Below, piece after piece: positions 38,401 to 50,055 of a DNA stretch of 64,000 bases. The notes below the pieces were generated by a model. That model worked only from the letters and a program-made list of their open reading frames with translations, did not search any database and was not told where the DNA came from. Position 1 is the stretch's first letter; each line of letters starts with the position of its first letter. Made by a program: the position numbers and the translations under genes. Source of the stretch: Symbiodinium natans (Eukaryota > Sar > Dinophyceae > Suessiales > Symbiodiniaceae); contig CAJNDS010002377.1 in assembly GCA_905221605.1 (NCBI GenBank), positions 368,501-432,500 on the forward strand. Reading direction: 5' to 3'.

Positions 38401-41400
38401 ATGAATCTTCGCGCTTGCGCAGATGCCACTGCAGCACTGTGGGGATTGCACGGGGTGTGCTCCCCGGGAAGTTTCAGGGCGTGCCAATGCACTGTGCCTC
38501 TGCTGCAACATGAAAGGGGTCCAAGCAGCTAACTTGTCGATGGAGGCCTGGTGGTGTTGAACTGTAAGAGCTAGGTCGCTGTGCATCTCCGACCTTGGAA
38601 CTTGGGATAGAAGGGGTACCCCTATTTTTTCGGAAACCCCCCAAATATATGACGCCACCCATTTCAGGGCAGTTTTTGTTGAAACGGCCAACTCAACAGC
38701 TTGACCACTACCAGGCAGACTGCTGTGACCCCTCAAACCCCTCTGGGTCCGCAGGGTCTGGCAGCCTGATCTCACCAGGAAACCAGGCGGTTTCCGGACA
38801 TTTCGAGTAACTAAATTCCATACGAGCGGCTGTTCCATAGTGATGTACGTCTGGATACCCGCGAGCGCTGCAAAAATCACCTTAGGCTTGATTTGCTTGG
38901 TCTGCCTTCCGCCTTGCTGACCTGAAGTGCACTAGGGTTGGGGGTTTTGCCCAATCCCCCTCTTACCCCAAATAACCCGAAACCCCAAATAAGTCACATA
39001 AATTGCAACAAATGGTGAACAAACACCAAATTCATCCCAGCTGCATAATCTGTCGCCTCTCACCCAATTGAGCTTAGCCTTCTTTATCTCTCCCCAGGCA
39101 ACCACTGACAGCCTCATGCTCTCAGCCCAAGACCCCTCCCTCCTCCTCCCCTCCCGCAAAACACAAAACACAAACTCCGTAGCAGAAATCTGGTCGATCC
39201 AACTCCCGTCAAGATGGGGGCCTCAGCATTCTGGGGAGACTTGGGATTGTTCAGTGAAAATGTGCGAAGCAATCGCCTGTGAGACGCTTCGTCCAGCTGT
39301 GGGCATTTGCATGGGCATTTGCATGGGCTGTGTCCTAATTACTGTCGGGTCTGAGCCCCCACGTCTCGAAACATAAAACTGCAGCCGTCTCGCCATTACC
39401 AGCATCAGAAACGACACGAGGGAGCAGCGCCTGCAAGACGCCAACAAGGGATACAGCACCTTTCTCTGTCCCCTGAAGACCCCTAAACCAAAACCCCCAA
39501 AACCCCAAAACCACCCCTTTTCTTGCTAAGGGTCTGAAAGGTCCGGCCCCAAACACCCCAAAACCATCCTAAACCATACGTAAGCCCTCGAACCCGAAGC
39601 TGCAATGAGAAAACAGATGGGAGGAAAAAAGAGCCGACCCGGTGACCCAGAGCTACCCTTACGGACAGTCGCTCGCCCCTCTTGGTGAATCTCTTGTTCT
39701 TCTACGTATTCTAGTCTCTGAGAGGTCATAGATGGACAACTCCAGACAAGTCACTATCAGGGGACATCTCTAGAGTTCCGGGCTTAGGGGTTGAGAACGG
39801 CTGGACTTTCACAAACTTTCAAGCACCCCACAAGCGCCGACTGGCTACACTGGTCGGCACTACGCACGCTGCATCTCGAACTTCAAAAACCCTGAGGCCG
39901 AGGGGCCAGGAGACTGTGAAATGCTGCTCCTGCTTGGGAAGGCGTGAGGCTCAAGCTTTCTGGGGGGTAAGGTTGGCAGCCTTTAAAAACGAGAAGGGTT
40001 CTTGTTCGACTTAGGTACATTGCTCCAGGTAACACGAGAGACGTTACATGCACTTTGAGGCATGTCCAGGTAAACCGGCGAGGACGAAGCGGCTTCTGCG
40101 GCTTCTCCAGCTTGTGCAAGTCTTGATGGGCTTCTCAGGAGTCATGCTCTCGTCATGCCGTGCTTGGAGCTTCGCGATTTGTTTGGTGTAAAGCTTAGGT
40201 CTTGCAGTGTAGGGCCCCTAAGCAAGAACTCCAAGAAAAAAACGAACAGCTTCGGGGCTTGAGAGTTAGGAGGGTCCCAATGAAGCCACCGAAATACAGC
40301 CCTCCGTGCAGAAGCTTTGTCAGGGAGTGGTGTGCTTTGCAAGCCGTCCGAGAACAGAAAACCCCACCACTTGCTAACAGATTCGCAACCAAGAGGTCAT
40401 TCACTTTCCTGAACAGTTCGAGTTGGTTTGGGATTCGTGCTTTCCAGCGTTGAAGCCTCAAGAGTTTCATGTGCGGAGTATAGTTTTGCCCTTTTCTGAT
40501 AATTATGCTGCCATGATAAGAGAGGGGGCGTGCCAGGCCGAACTCTGTTAAAGCCTCTCCCAATACATCTCCACACCGCACAGGGAGGTAAATGCTGCCA
40601 AGCCATTCCTGAAGCAAAGTCCCCAGAGTCAAGTTGCGCAACATTCTTCCGCAGCCGCCCAAAACCGCCAGAAATCATAAGAACCGCCAGAGATCATAAG
40701 AAGAATCATAAGAGGTCCCCTTTCTGGAAGGGCGCCTTGTTGGGGCAGCGCACAGCCAGTGTGGGAGACGTGCCTGCCGCCGGGTCGTCGACCACCGCCT
40801 CTGCTCTTCGGTATATACACATCAGGCTGGCAAGCCTTATAAACTACTATAGATACTATAGACTCTACAGACCCCCCCAAAGCCCTATGACCTTCTCAAA
40901 CCATAGCTCCTTGGTAGAAGCCATGGACTCCATTACTGCTGTCTGGTTTTTTGGGGGGTTTGACCTCGGAAACTTCGAAAACACCTCTGATGGAAACAAT
41001 CAGACATTCCAGGCGCCTGCTTTCTTTCCCGCTCTTTCTGCCACGCATGACCCTGTTTGCTAAACCCTAAGCCCTAAGCCCTAAACATGTTCCATGAAGC
41101 GTCTTTAATGGCGCCCGGGTTGGCGCCTTCTTGCCGCGTTGGGAGCCCTTCTGTGTCCTCCCAAACCCGCAAAAGACCCTGAAACCCCAAGCGCCCAAGC
41201 TCACATGCCTGGGCCGCCGAGAGGCTACGGGTTTAGGATTCCTGTCGGTCTCCACACTTAAGGGATGATTTGTCATGGCAACGCTGCCCCCCGAAAAGGC
41301 AAAAGAATACAGACGCACACAAAACGAAGATCCATAGAGCGACATCTCCAGACCTCCAGGGGGCCAGTACGTAATAGCCTCCTTAGGGAGCGGTCTCCGC

Positions 41401-44400
41401 CCTATGACAAAGGCCCCCCCCCCCTATTTCCCGCAGAAAAGCGCGCCCCAGCCTTGGCAATGGCGGATGGGCAGCCACCCAGCAAAACAGCGTCTGGGGC
41501 CGTGGGCACTTCCAGTTCGTGATGGGGGCTTGAGGGCTCAGTACCGGAAAATCTGTCGCTGCAAAAGAAGCTGCACGGCTCGATCCGTGATGGCGCAAGA
41601 CCAAAAGCATGACACCCTTGAAGACTATATGTAAGAATCTCTCGCAATGCGAGCTATGCCCTGGAGCTATGGGGCGGCGCGCAGCCTCCCCAGATTGTGC
41701 TTGCATTCGCACACTTACGACCTCCTCTGGGGTTTGAAGGGAGACGTTCGCTGGCACATTCCCCAAACAGCGCCTCGAAAAGAGGGTGCGAGCATGACGT
41801 CACTGGCGCAAAGACCAGGTTCGGGTCCGTATGGAAGGTGACTCATGCCTCGGATTCGGGAGTTTCCAGGTGGCTGCATGTATACTCAGGCGTATAAGAG
41901 GGGGGCATCGAAGGGGGCACGAAGGGATATGTAGCTGGCGGAAACTACCCAACATATGGGCCTACACTGCTCAAGTTCGCAACCCATGCATCCGGGCTCT
42001 GTCAGCCCGAACCCAATCCAACCTTCGGAGGACGTCGCCAGGCTGCGTTGCAGAACGTCGAACATGTAATCGAGATCCGCCAAGCCCGATTCCTTTCACA
42101 ATTCCGAAGCTCCACCACAAATACTCTATTCTTAAACCTACCGATCGTCGACCCTTAAAAGGGTGGCGCAGCACCTCAAAGCTCAACTGAGACAAACGAT
42201 CCGAGCACACTGGACTTGCTGTGTTGTGGAATTCCCATCTAACGTAACCTTCTGACATGTGAGGTCCCTCCTCCCCCTCACCCAACGCCAAAGCCCAAAC
42301 TCACACCCCATTCCTTCAGACTGCCCCTCTGTGTAGATACATCCTACAAGTATCCACCGGATAAGAGCCATTAGGAATCCGGGAAGGGGCGCCTGACGTA
42401 AGGGTTGATGGGCTCGGGGGTGTAGACAGGCCTTGTATACTGAGCTACTGAGCTTGGTACACGAGGGGGGGGGGGGGGCTCGATGTCAAGATTTCGACCT
42501 CGTTGAACGCGAAACCCCAACACAGCCTCAATGTGTCTATCCCCAACCTTGACCCCTCTCGAGACAGGACCTGAGATGTTCGTGACTTGCATGACTGTGG
42601 GCTGGAGATTTCCTGCCGCGGGAGTAGGCGTAGGCTTCAGGGGACTTAGCCTCGGGGTAAGCAAGCTGTGACTTCTTGCATTCTTGAAGGTGCGACTTGT
42701 CTTTTCTGACGTCTAAGAAAGCTCCAAAAGCTCCAGGGCTTTACATTGGAGTGCAGTGCCTTTTCTCCAGTGAGGCTGGAAAGGGGGAAATTCTTGGCTT
42801 CGTAGGCTCGGGGCTGAAGATCCAATGAAATACCGAATTCTTCCTGGGTTTTCGGGTTTAGGGTAAGGTTCAGGGGCATGCAAATCATGTAGACACGTGC
42901 GTGTGCATACAGAGTTTGGCCGCTCGCAGCACTCAGGGAATTAGCCGCTGGGTTCCGGAGAGACCCGTTGCAAAGTACGATGAAAGAACTCATTTCCTCA
43001 CTCTCACCACCCTCCGCTGGTCATATCAGGCTGTTTGAGCATCAGCTCCCCGAAAGCTGATGCCTTCTTCCTCCAACCCCTCAAGGGTCATCTGCCCTGA
43101 AAGCACCCCACAAACTCAATCAGGCTAGATCCCAAGCGCGCGACCCTCACGGATCCTAGGCATTCAAAGCCTCAAAGCCTCGACGCTGCCCAGAACCTCA
43201 AGTCCCAAGAGACGCGAAGTTACTCGATCAAATTCGAAGCAACATTTGGCAAAACCCTAAATCCGAAAGGAGATGGAGAGAGCCGAAATTGGGGGGGGGG
43301 GGGAGTACCTGATTGGGGTCCTCATTGTACGGGGAATCCTGATTGGGGTCCTCATTGTACGGGGAATCCTACCTTTTTTGGGGGTCCAGATTTGGGGTCC
43401 CTCGAATTATCGGAAGCTCCCAAATCCTGCTCGGGGGGAGATGGTGGCTGCAGTCTGTGAGAGGGCATCGCGTGGCACAAGGCAGTTCTACTGTTTGCAC
43501 ATGCGGGCTTTTCGGGGCTAAAGATCTATGAGAGAGAGAGATACTCCTACAGTAGTACATTGCTATGCTATGACAGTTTTGTAATGCTATCTGGCTATAT
43601 GACTACATGACTACATGACCATACTACTATGTTGCTTTTTAGCACCATACTAGCCTACTACTGATTCTTGCAATGAGAGTTGGGCTGTAAGAGACATGCT
43701 TGCTAGGAAGTTAAACAGTTAAACTTGGGGTTTAGGAACTCGCCGACACCCTGTAGCCGCACGGCAGCATCGGCAAGAGTTGATCTTCACATCCTTGAAC
43801 CCCCAAGGAGCCCTGTACAAACACACTCACGCATCTCACAGAAACAAATAGGCTGACCTATAGGCTTTTGGTGGTTTGCGTTTACTCGGCTTGTCTGAAA
43901 GTGTGCCGAAGCATTTACTGGCACCTTAATGGGCCAACGGGGCCCAGCGAGCTCCTGCAGTGACATGTTGACATGAAACGCGATGGGTCTAGGAATGTCT
44001 AGGAGGCGTAACAGAAACGCCTCCGGGCCGTATTCGGGTAGCGGCTTGCGGCTGTAGCTCCCACAAGCTTCGCCTAAGCCCGACATCCGGAAGCAATCGT
44101 GAATGGTCACGCTCGACCCTTTGTTTGTTCCCGCGCTGCGTCCATCGAGAGGTGACCCTTTCTTTTAAAGGATGGGACCTGCAGTGTGCCAGCAGCAGGT
44201 GAGAAATCGGTACCTCCGGTTACTAATCTTGCTTCCTCAGCTACGCTCTCCCGCAAGGTCCGGCTGCACCTCAACTTCAAGAAGCCCCCCCTGCAACTTT
44301 GTTCTCCTCAGCACTCGCCCCATGAAGTCGCTTGCGCTCAACCGTCGGCAGAAGAAGGGCCACAGCGAGGGAAGATTCCAGCTACAGCACGGTGTGGATA

Positions 44401-46256
44401 CTATCTTCACATCTTAAGGGCCGGCTTGTGGAGGTCCTCTTAAAAACTTCTCCTTCAGTGAATTCGTCAGACTTCTATCCATCCATTGTGCTCTGATTGG
44501 CAGAGCTAGTGCTGTATCTCAATAGGAAGCGGATTCTAGGATGCTACTCTACATCCGACAAGCAAGCCATTCTCAACATCTACATCACCACATAACTGTT
44601 GAGGTCAAGTCACTTGTAGATGAAGGCCGCAGGAGCTGGCAGCAGGCATCCCGGGCTAGAATCACCGTGCTTCTTTCAGACTCGGAGTGGCAAAATGCTC
44701 CAGCTCAAAGGATGCCTGAATCCCTTTCCAGGCTGTCAATCATGTAGTCTGAAAGTGTCTTGAAGAGCTCTCGTTAGTTCCCGGAGCCGTTCCACTTTCT
44801 AGACTTGGGGTTGAAAGCACCGGCAGGTGATACGGTTGGGGTCTAACGCAGAGCTCTGGAGGCATCTGGGCCGTGACTTAAGCCTTTCGGTGCCGTGTTC
44901 CAAGTGTCAGACACGGTTTCCTGCCATGCCCAGCTCCAGATCCGTGGCAGCTGGGCATCGAGTTTTCTTGGCCACCCTAGCTGACCACAATCGGATGCAC
45001 TGCAGGGCACCAGCCGGCGAAAAGCTTCACGGCGCCACTACATCGGCAGCATGGAATTTATGCGAAGTTTTTAGGGTGTCGACCCTCACACCTCACACGT
45101 GCAGGCAAGGGTGTCGGGCAAAGTTTCAATCGCCGAGAACGGCAAACACGATTTGCAACGCCCAACCCAAGACCGAGGAGAATGGTACGAGAGGGAAGAA
45201 TCCTTAACCCCTAACCCTGCACCGTGATGGGACCCCACTCCGCGAAACCCAAACCGATAAACCCCCCCAAACATGCAAACAACCCCTGAACCCTGGACCA
45301 GCGCCTTGACGCGTGCCGCCGGGCAGCCGCAACCCTGCGGAAGCCCGCCGCAAGGTGGCAGCCATGGCGGGAAATGGGGGGGCGGGAAGCCCTAAACCCT
45401 GAGCAGCAAAGCCACCCTAAGCCCGTGAACCGCTTGCCACAAACCCTGAACCCAACCTTTTCTTCTTGGTTCTGTCTGGTCTGCTGCGCATGTGGGCTCT
45501 GATCTGCTTGTGGATCATGTCTGCTTCGCGAATCTTCTTTTGAAGGCATGCTGTTTCTTGTGATAGAAAAGGATGCGCTAGCGTGCCCAAGGGCTAACAG
45601 CTGCTGTTATATAGCATGTTTGCTGATCCGCTTCGGCGATCCGGGTGGTCCTCCTGATTCGAACTGAGCAGATCTGGTTCGCAAGGCCAGATGGGCAGCC
45701 TGGCCACCCCCCTACTCCGTCACGAGGATATCCTGGTTCATTTGGTCGACTTTGCACGTTTTTGAACCTCAAAAGCTGCAGCATAGATTCATAAATTGAA
45801 AGGCACGAAAAGCAGAAGCTTCTAGCTCTCTTGATGTCATCTTTTTGATCAGAGACATCCCTAGCAAGAACAGCACGCGCAACTGCATGGTTGAGCAGTG
45901 CACCAACTCCTTACTGTGAGGGGGGCGCTTCGACGTTGGCTTTTACAAGCTGCCGCAAGAAGTCTCGACAAAATTAGCGTTTGCTAATGTTGGCTATCTA
46001 TTCAAAACCTGTCGTCGTGTCGTTGGAAGTCATGGTTTCACCATTCTTCCTGCGCGCGGCAGTCGTTCGATGCCGCAGAAATGCCGTTTAAAGCCAAAGG
46101 CCCCGGGATGGGGCCGCAGAGGCTCCAAAACATCGGGGGCCCTTGTAAGGGTCTCTGCTTGCGTACTGCAACTCCACTCCTACTTCTGAGGGCGGCGCGA
46201 AGGCTTGACCCGAAGCAAGTCACCAGAAGCCATGCCAATCTCCAGCAATGCCCGCA
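35500..46256. other. Gene-poor stretch with few telomere-like runs
   Basis: Only fragments of telomere-like repeat occur (about 41062-41085, 42853, 45205). There are many overlapping short frames on both strands, none with a recognisable motif. Weakly coding-like plus-strand pieces lie near 36511-36723 and 38004-38240. Confidence 0.5.
43311..43370. repeat. Perfect 30-bp tandem duplication in an element relative
   Basis: The 30-bp unit beginning GATTGGGGTCCTCATTGTAC and ending GGGAATCCT occurs twice without change, next to a poly-G run and a GGGGGTCC block. It looks like a recent duplication inside a copy of the dispersed GGGAATCCTAC family. Confidence 0.7.
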
Positions 46257-48122
46257 CTAGATGGGCAGTTGAACCGGCACTGGCTTGTCCCTCTTCTCCA
46301 CCTTCTCCACGGCTTCTGGTTGGGAAGGGCCTTTGCTCGGAACTTCTTCATCATTTTGAACATTCGGTTCTAGATCTTTGCTGTCGTTACTGTCGTTCTG
46401 AACCTCCTCAATTTCGGATTCGGCACGCATGCTGGATCCGCCCCTCACCCTGTGGACTCCTCGTTTGGCCAAGCGCAGCCCAACTGCAATGAGCAGGAAG
46501 ACAGTGAAGAGAATACAGACTCCTCCCATGTCTAAGGCCGTAAGTTGGCCCTCCTCTACTTCTGCCACTTCCTCCAGGCATGTGTCGATCTTCTTGTATC
46601 GGAACAGCTCATATGCAGCAGCAAACTTGCCTTGGTACACCAGTTGCAAGGTGTAGAAGCTGAGGGCATTCACCAAGTCCGCCCGAACTGCGAAGCCAAC
46701 ATAGACAGTGAAGATGGGATCACCGACGAGATGGAAGCCATTGGCACACATCGCTTCCTGGAAGTCGGATCGCGCACGGACATCATGCTCAGGAACAACA
46801 GCAGCTTGGCAGTCACCATTTGCCAAGCCTCCAAACAGATCCCCTGAGTTGGGGAATGTGACCACGTCCATGGTAGGGTGCTGGTTACGTACCAAGTTCA
46901 ACTGCTGCTGGATGATGCAGACCTTCTGGCAGATGTCGGATGGAGGGTCGCAATCCTTGACGCCTGTAATACCGGTTGTCTGCTGTGCACTCACCACCAG
47001 CAGCTGGGCCAGGTTGGCCGTGTAGGTCGCAACCATGACCATCGTGAAAACTGCGAAGCCGACGCGAATGGCACTGCCGGCCCGCGTCCTCGTGTCGTCA
47101 ATCTTGGCACCCCCGAGGTCACCACCCGCAAAGAAGGCCAAAGTCCCATATTGCAGCCCTTCGCAGATCTTCTTGAGGCCTGCCAGTGCTTTGCGGGGAT
47201 GCAGCATGCTGGAGCTGCAGCAGCTACAGGTCCCATCCTCCTCCTCCACCCAGTAGAAGAAGATTCCAGCAGTGAAGACCAGGCTGGCGACCAAGAGCCA
47301 AAGAATGGGAGAGAAGGGCTTCAAGAAGCTGAACCAAACAGACTCATATCCCAAAGCGGGATCCCAGCGGTTGTCCGCCACCTCTTTTCGGACCATCAGC
47401 TTCATGTTCCCCGCAAGGATTGGGCTGGTAAAGGTGGCCATCTGTCGCCTTGTGTCCGTCTCCATGACAACCGAGATGCAGAAGTCAATCAGCTGCATCT
47501 GGACATCGTGGACACATGCATCCCAGGGGGAAGCAAAGAGGCTCAAGGATGCTTCGGAAACAGTCGCCTGGACAGTTTGAAACCCCGCCTCGACGGAGAG
47601 CTCTTGGAAGAAGCTCGCGACTGATCCGGTCCATCCGTCGTCCTGCTCGTAGTGCCATGGCCGGCTACTGGCCGGATACGCAAAGCGGAATGTCTGGCCA
47701 GTCAGCTGCGTGCGAATCTGTGTCACAAAGTCCTCCTGGCTGGCTGAGTCGCCACAAGTCAGGTATGAGTACTGCAAGCCAAGCTGAGGAAAGTACGAGG
47801 TCGGGTAGCTGGCGGTGGAGCAGTTCGAAGGATCCACGTAGCAATAGGACTGCTGACACTCGCCTGCAGAGCTGCAGAGACCCGACAAGCCAGCAAGCTT
47901 GGCATCCCAAGCCGCGCAGTACGACCCGAAGGTCTCTGAGTGGTTGTAGACCAACAAGCCCTTGGAGGTTGGGACCTGTAGAACGCCGAAGTTGCTCCAA
48001 TAAGTGCTTGACAAAAAATTCACCTCTACGCATGGGCAGCCGGGGAGGCCGAATGCTTGGCACTCGACCTGCGCAGGCTGCAAAAGCAGACATAGCGCAC
48101 CCACGAAGAAGTGGGATTTCAT
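46257..48122 (-). CDS. Ionotropic glutamate receptor-like ligand-gated cation channel, intronless
   Basis: Single open frame of 621 codons from the ATG at 48122; an in-frame GTG lies three codons upstream, but the ATG gives a better signal peptide (MKSHFFVGALCLLL). Seen in order: secretion signal (1-23); a Cys-rich N-terminal part (about 29-125) with many Cys pairs; an S1-like ligand-binding lobe (about 145-265); TM1 (about 270-291, PILWLLVASLVFTAGIFFYW); a pore loop (about 322-337, GLQYGTLAFFAGGD); a second membrane helix (about 352-377) ending in ATYTANLAQLL; an S2 lobe (about 385-515); a last TM (about 531-551); and an acidic cytoplasmic tail. ATYTANLAQLL corresponds to the SYTANLAAF motif that marks the channel gate of the glutamate receptor family. 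No large amino-terminal domain is present; the Cys-rich segment replaces it. It would be a plasma-membrane channel; ligand and ion selectivity cannot be read from sequence. Absence of introns, next to a multi-exon neighbour, would fit retroposition. Family call is firm. Confidence 0.9.
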   Translation of the reverse strand: MKSHFFVGALCLLLQPAQVECQAFGLPGCPCVEVNFLSSTYWSNFGVLQVPTSKGLLVYNHSETFGSYCAAWDAKLAGLSGLCSSAGECQQSYCYVDPSNCSTASYPTSYFPQLGLQYSYLTCGDSASQEDFVTQIRTQLTGQTFRFAYPASSRPWHYEQDDGWTGSVASFFQELSVEAGFQTVQATVSEASLSLFASPWDACVHDVQMQLIDFCISVVMETDTRRQMATFTSPILAGNMKLMVRKEVADNRWDPALGYESVWFSFLKPFSPILWLLVASLVFTAGIFFYWVEEEDGTCSCCSSSMLHPRKALAGLKKICEGLQYGTLAFFAGGDLGGAKIDDTRTRAGSAIRVGFAVFTMVMVATYTANLAQLLVVSAQQTTGITGVKDCDPPSDICQKVCIIQQQLNLVRNQHPTMDVVTFPNSGDLFGGLANGDCQAAVVPEHDVRARSDFQEAMCANGFHLVGDPIFTVYVGFAVRADLVNALSFYTLQLVYQGKFAAAYELFRYKKIDTCLEEVAEVEEGQLTALDMGGVCILFTVFLLIAVGLRLAKRGVHRVRGGSSMRAESEIEEVQNDSNDSKDLEPNVQNDEEVPSKGPSQPEAVEKVEKRDKPVPVQLPI

Positions 48123-48160
48123 GCCTGCCACGCGCCGGCTACGTCGTCAAGGCTGGGATA

Positions 48161-48170
48161 CTTGAGCAAA
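48161..48170 (-). promoter_or_regulatory. Possible relic of the dinoflagellate spliced leader 5' of the channel gene
   Basis: Reading the minus strand, TTTGCTCAAG lies 39 bases before the channel ATG. The known dinoflagellate spliced leader ends in TTTTGGCTCAAG, so this matches with one G missing. Genes re-inserted from trans-spliced mRNA keep such relics upstream of the start, and this gene is intronless. The match is short and could be chance. Confidence 0.2.
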
Positions 48171-48327
48171 CTCGCATCATCCAAATCGGCCAGGCTCACA
48201 AAGGCAACAACGCACACGCACCCACCCGCCCACCCACGCACACTTCTGAGTACCTACAGCAGGCGGGCCGAAGCAATGTGGCATTCACGTTAATCGCTTC
48301 AGAGTCCTTGATGTTCCCTGATTGCAA

Positions 48328-48549
48328 TTACATCTCTGGCAAAGGTGCCTTCGCCAAGCAATCCCAGGAAACTGCATGGAGGTAGATGCTTAACGTGATG
48401 AGTCTAGGAGGCACGAGGCACCTCTCCAGTGCCTTTAGCTCTTTGTAGCTCACTCCCACAAACTTCGCCAAAGCTCCACATCTTTTGCAAACAGTGTGCT
48501 TTGGCTGAGCTCGATCTTTACTCTGCCTCCGCTTCGATTGAGGTGCGAC
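48328..48549 (-). CDS. Possible terminal exon, basic protein segment with CKRCG
   Basis: Following an AG acceptor (CTGGAAG) the frame is open for about 73 codons to a stop. It includes KRRQSKDRAQPKHTVCKRCG and KFVGVSYKELKALERC. The charged, low-redundancy composition suggests real coding. It lies between the channel start and the other exons on the same strand, so it may be the last exon of the upstream receptor-like gene. One CxxC pair alone does not define a zinc finger. Confidence 0.35.
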   Translation of the reverse strand, partial: VAPQSKRRQSKDRAQPKHTVCKRCGALAKFVGVSYKELKALERCLVPPRLITLSIYLHAVSWDCLAKAPLPEM

Positions 48550-48947
48550 CTTCCAGAAGATGCAGCCTGTCAGTATGCCACGTTCGAGCAGTTTAGGAGA
48601 CACGTGGCTTGTTGACGTTGGGCCCCAGAAATTCGAGAATTGAAGGAATCCTCTGAATCGTTTCGTTCCAAAAAAGAAAAGAAGGAGAAGTAAGCTCAGT
48701 AAGCAAGCCAAAACACATCCCACATGAGCCGCCACTTTCGGGGCCCACCATAAGGATGTCATAGGAGCCGCACTTCTTCTGCGGAGACTTCCACGCTTTC
48801 ACCACGCCGCAAGGCTGCGACCTGCTTCCCCAACTCCTGGAGAGCGACGAAGAAAACAACCAACACGCAACAAAGAATGCTCATTTATTCAACTTTAGCT
48901 GGTAACTTGGTGACATGCTGCAACGTTGCCTCAAGGACCTCCTTAAA

Positions 48948-48952
<5 letters not shown>

Positions 48953-48983
<31 letters not shown>
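48953..48983. repeat. (AC)n microsatellite
   Basis: About fifteen AC units, next to the exon candidate at 49025-49099. Confidence 0.95.
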
Positions 48984-49024
48984 ATATCTACATCACAGCC
49001 GCATCTTCCGTGCCATTCCCGCGC

Positions 49025-49099
49025 CTGCTGCAGCCGCAGTGCCAAGGCTTCCCGCGAGTCCGGGCGCAGGAGCTGCGTGGCCGTCAGCATGACGGGTGC
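49025..49099 (-). CDS. Short exon candidate, possibly of the receptor-like gene
   Basis: Twenty-five codons reading APVMLTATQLLRPDSREALA and on, flanked by an AG acceptor (CTCCGAG) and an AG|GC donor, both in phase 0. No domain is recognisable. It sits just beside an (AC)n tract. It could be a 3' exon of the LRR/multi-TM gene. Confidence 0.4.
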
Positions 49100-49925
49100 C
49101 TCGGAGAAGGTCGCTCAGCAAGACACGGGAAGCCAGCAAGCCACGCCTAAAACTCCTACCTATCAAGCTCATGGATCTTCAAACTTCCTTGGGGGCCGCC
49201 GGAGATGAGTCACTTGGCCATTGAGGAGTCAGAATCCCCAGCCCGAAGGAGCAGCTGATGGAGACATCTTGCAAGTGTCGGCGTCTTAGAAGAACCTCTG
49301 AGTCAAAGTGCACGAAACAACAGAAGCAAGCAGAACGTCCGCTCCCCCTACGCCCCCTGAAACCCTAACCCTAACCCAACATGCTTTTGAAAGCCTTTTT
49401 GAACCTGGAAGCCAGGATTCAAAAGCCTACACCCTGAACCCTAAACCTGAAACCCTTATCCCTAAGCCCTCCAAGGAGGGTGCCAGGAGTGCCAGGCGAG
49501 TCAGGAGGACACATCGGTGGGCAAAGCCCACCGCGGCCAGCGTGAGGCCTGGGCACCCAGAACTCCTGAAGCTCTCACATTGCTAGAAGCTCCTTTCTTT
49601 CGAGTTTGGGTCTGATATTGGGTAAGTTTTGCTACGAGGACCTGCTTGAATGCACTTGAACGCCACCTCTGTCACCACTAACTCGGGGTCTGCAGCTGGC
49701 TTGGGACTCGCGACGCTGGTTCTCTGCACTACCGTACTGCGGTGCTGGCTGCTGCTTCTGGCGGTCTGCTTCTGCGAACGGCACAAGCCTGACCTTACAA
49801 GGAAAGCTGGCCGAGGCTCAACAGAAGCTGAAGCTCTGGAGGGTATTCACCTGCACCCACAGGTCCCAATGGTCCCAGCTTCTGCCCCGCCCCCCCGACA
49901 CGCATCACGCCACACTGCTCTAAAA

Positions 49926-49933
49926 ACAAATAA

Positions 49934-49964
<31 letters not shown>

Positions 49965-49984
49965 ATACTTTATAAAGTATATCA
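49926..49984. repeat. (AT)n tracts in the predicted intron between the 50.1 and 49.1 kb exons
   Basis: ATATAT runs with flanking TTTATAAAG and TATACA pieces; similar AT tracts recur at 51219-51236 and 51420-51441, also between predicted exons. Confidence 0.85.
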
Positions 49985-50055
49985 TACAATATTTTATCCG
50001 TATACAAACTTATATGTACATATATACATGTGTGCCAAGAACGACCGGCCCCCAC

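Noticed and set aside
46878-48385. Long plus-strand frames of 248 and 289 codons
   Set aside because: Shadow frames antisense to the channel gene and its upstream region.
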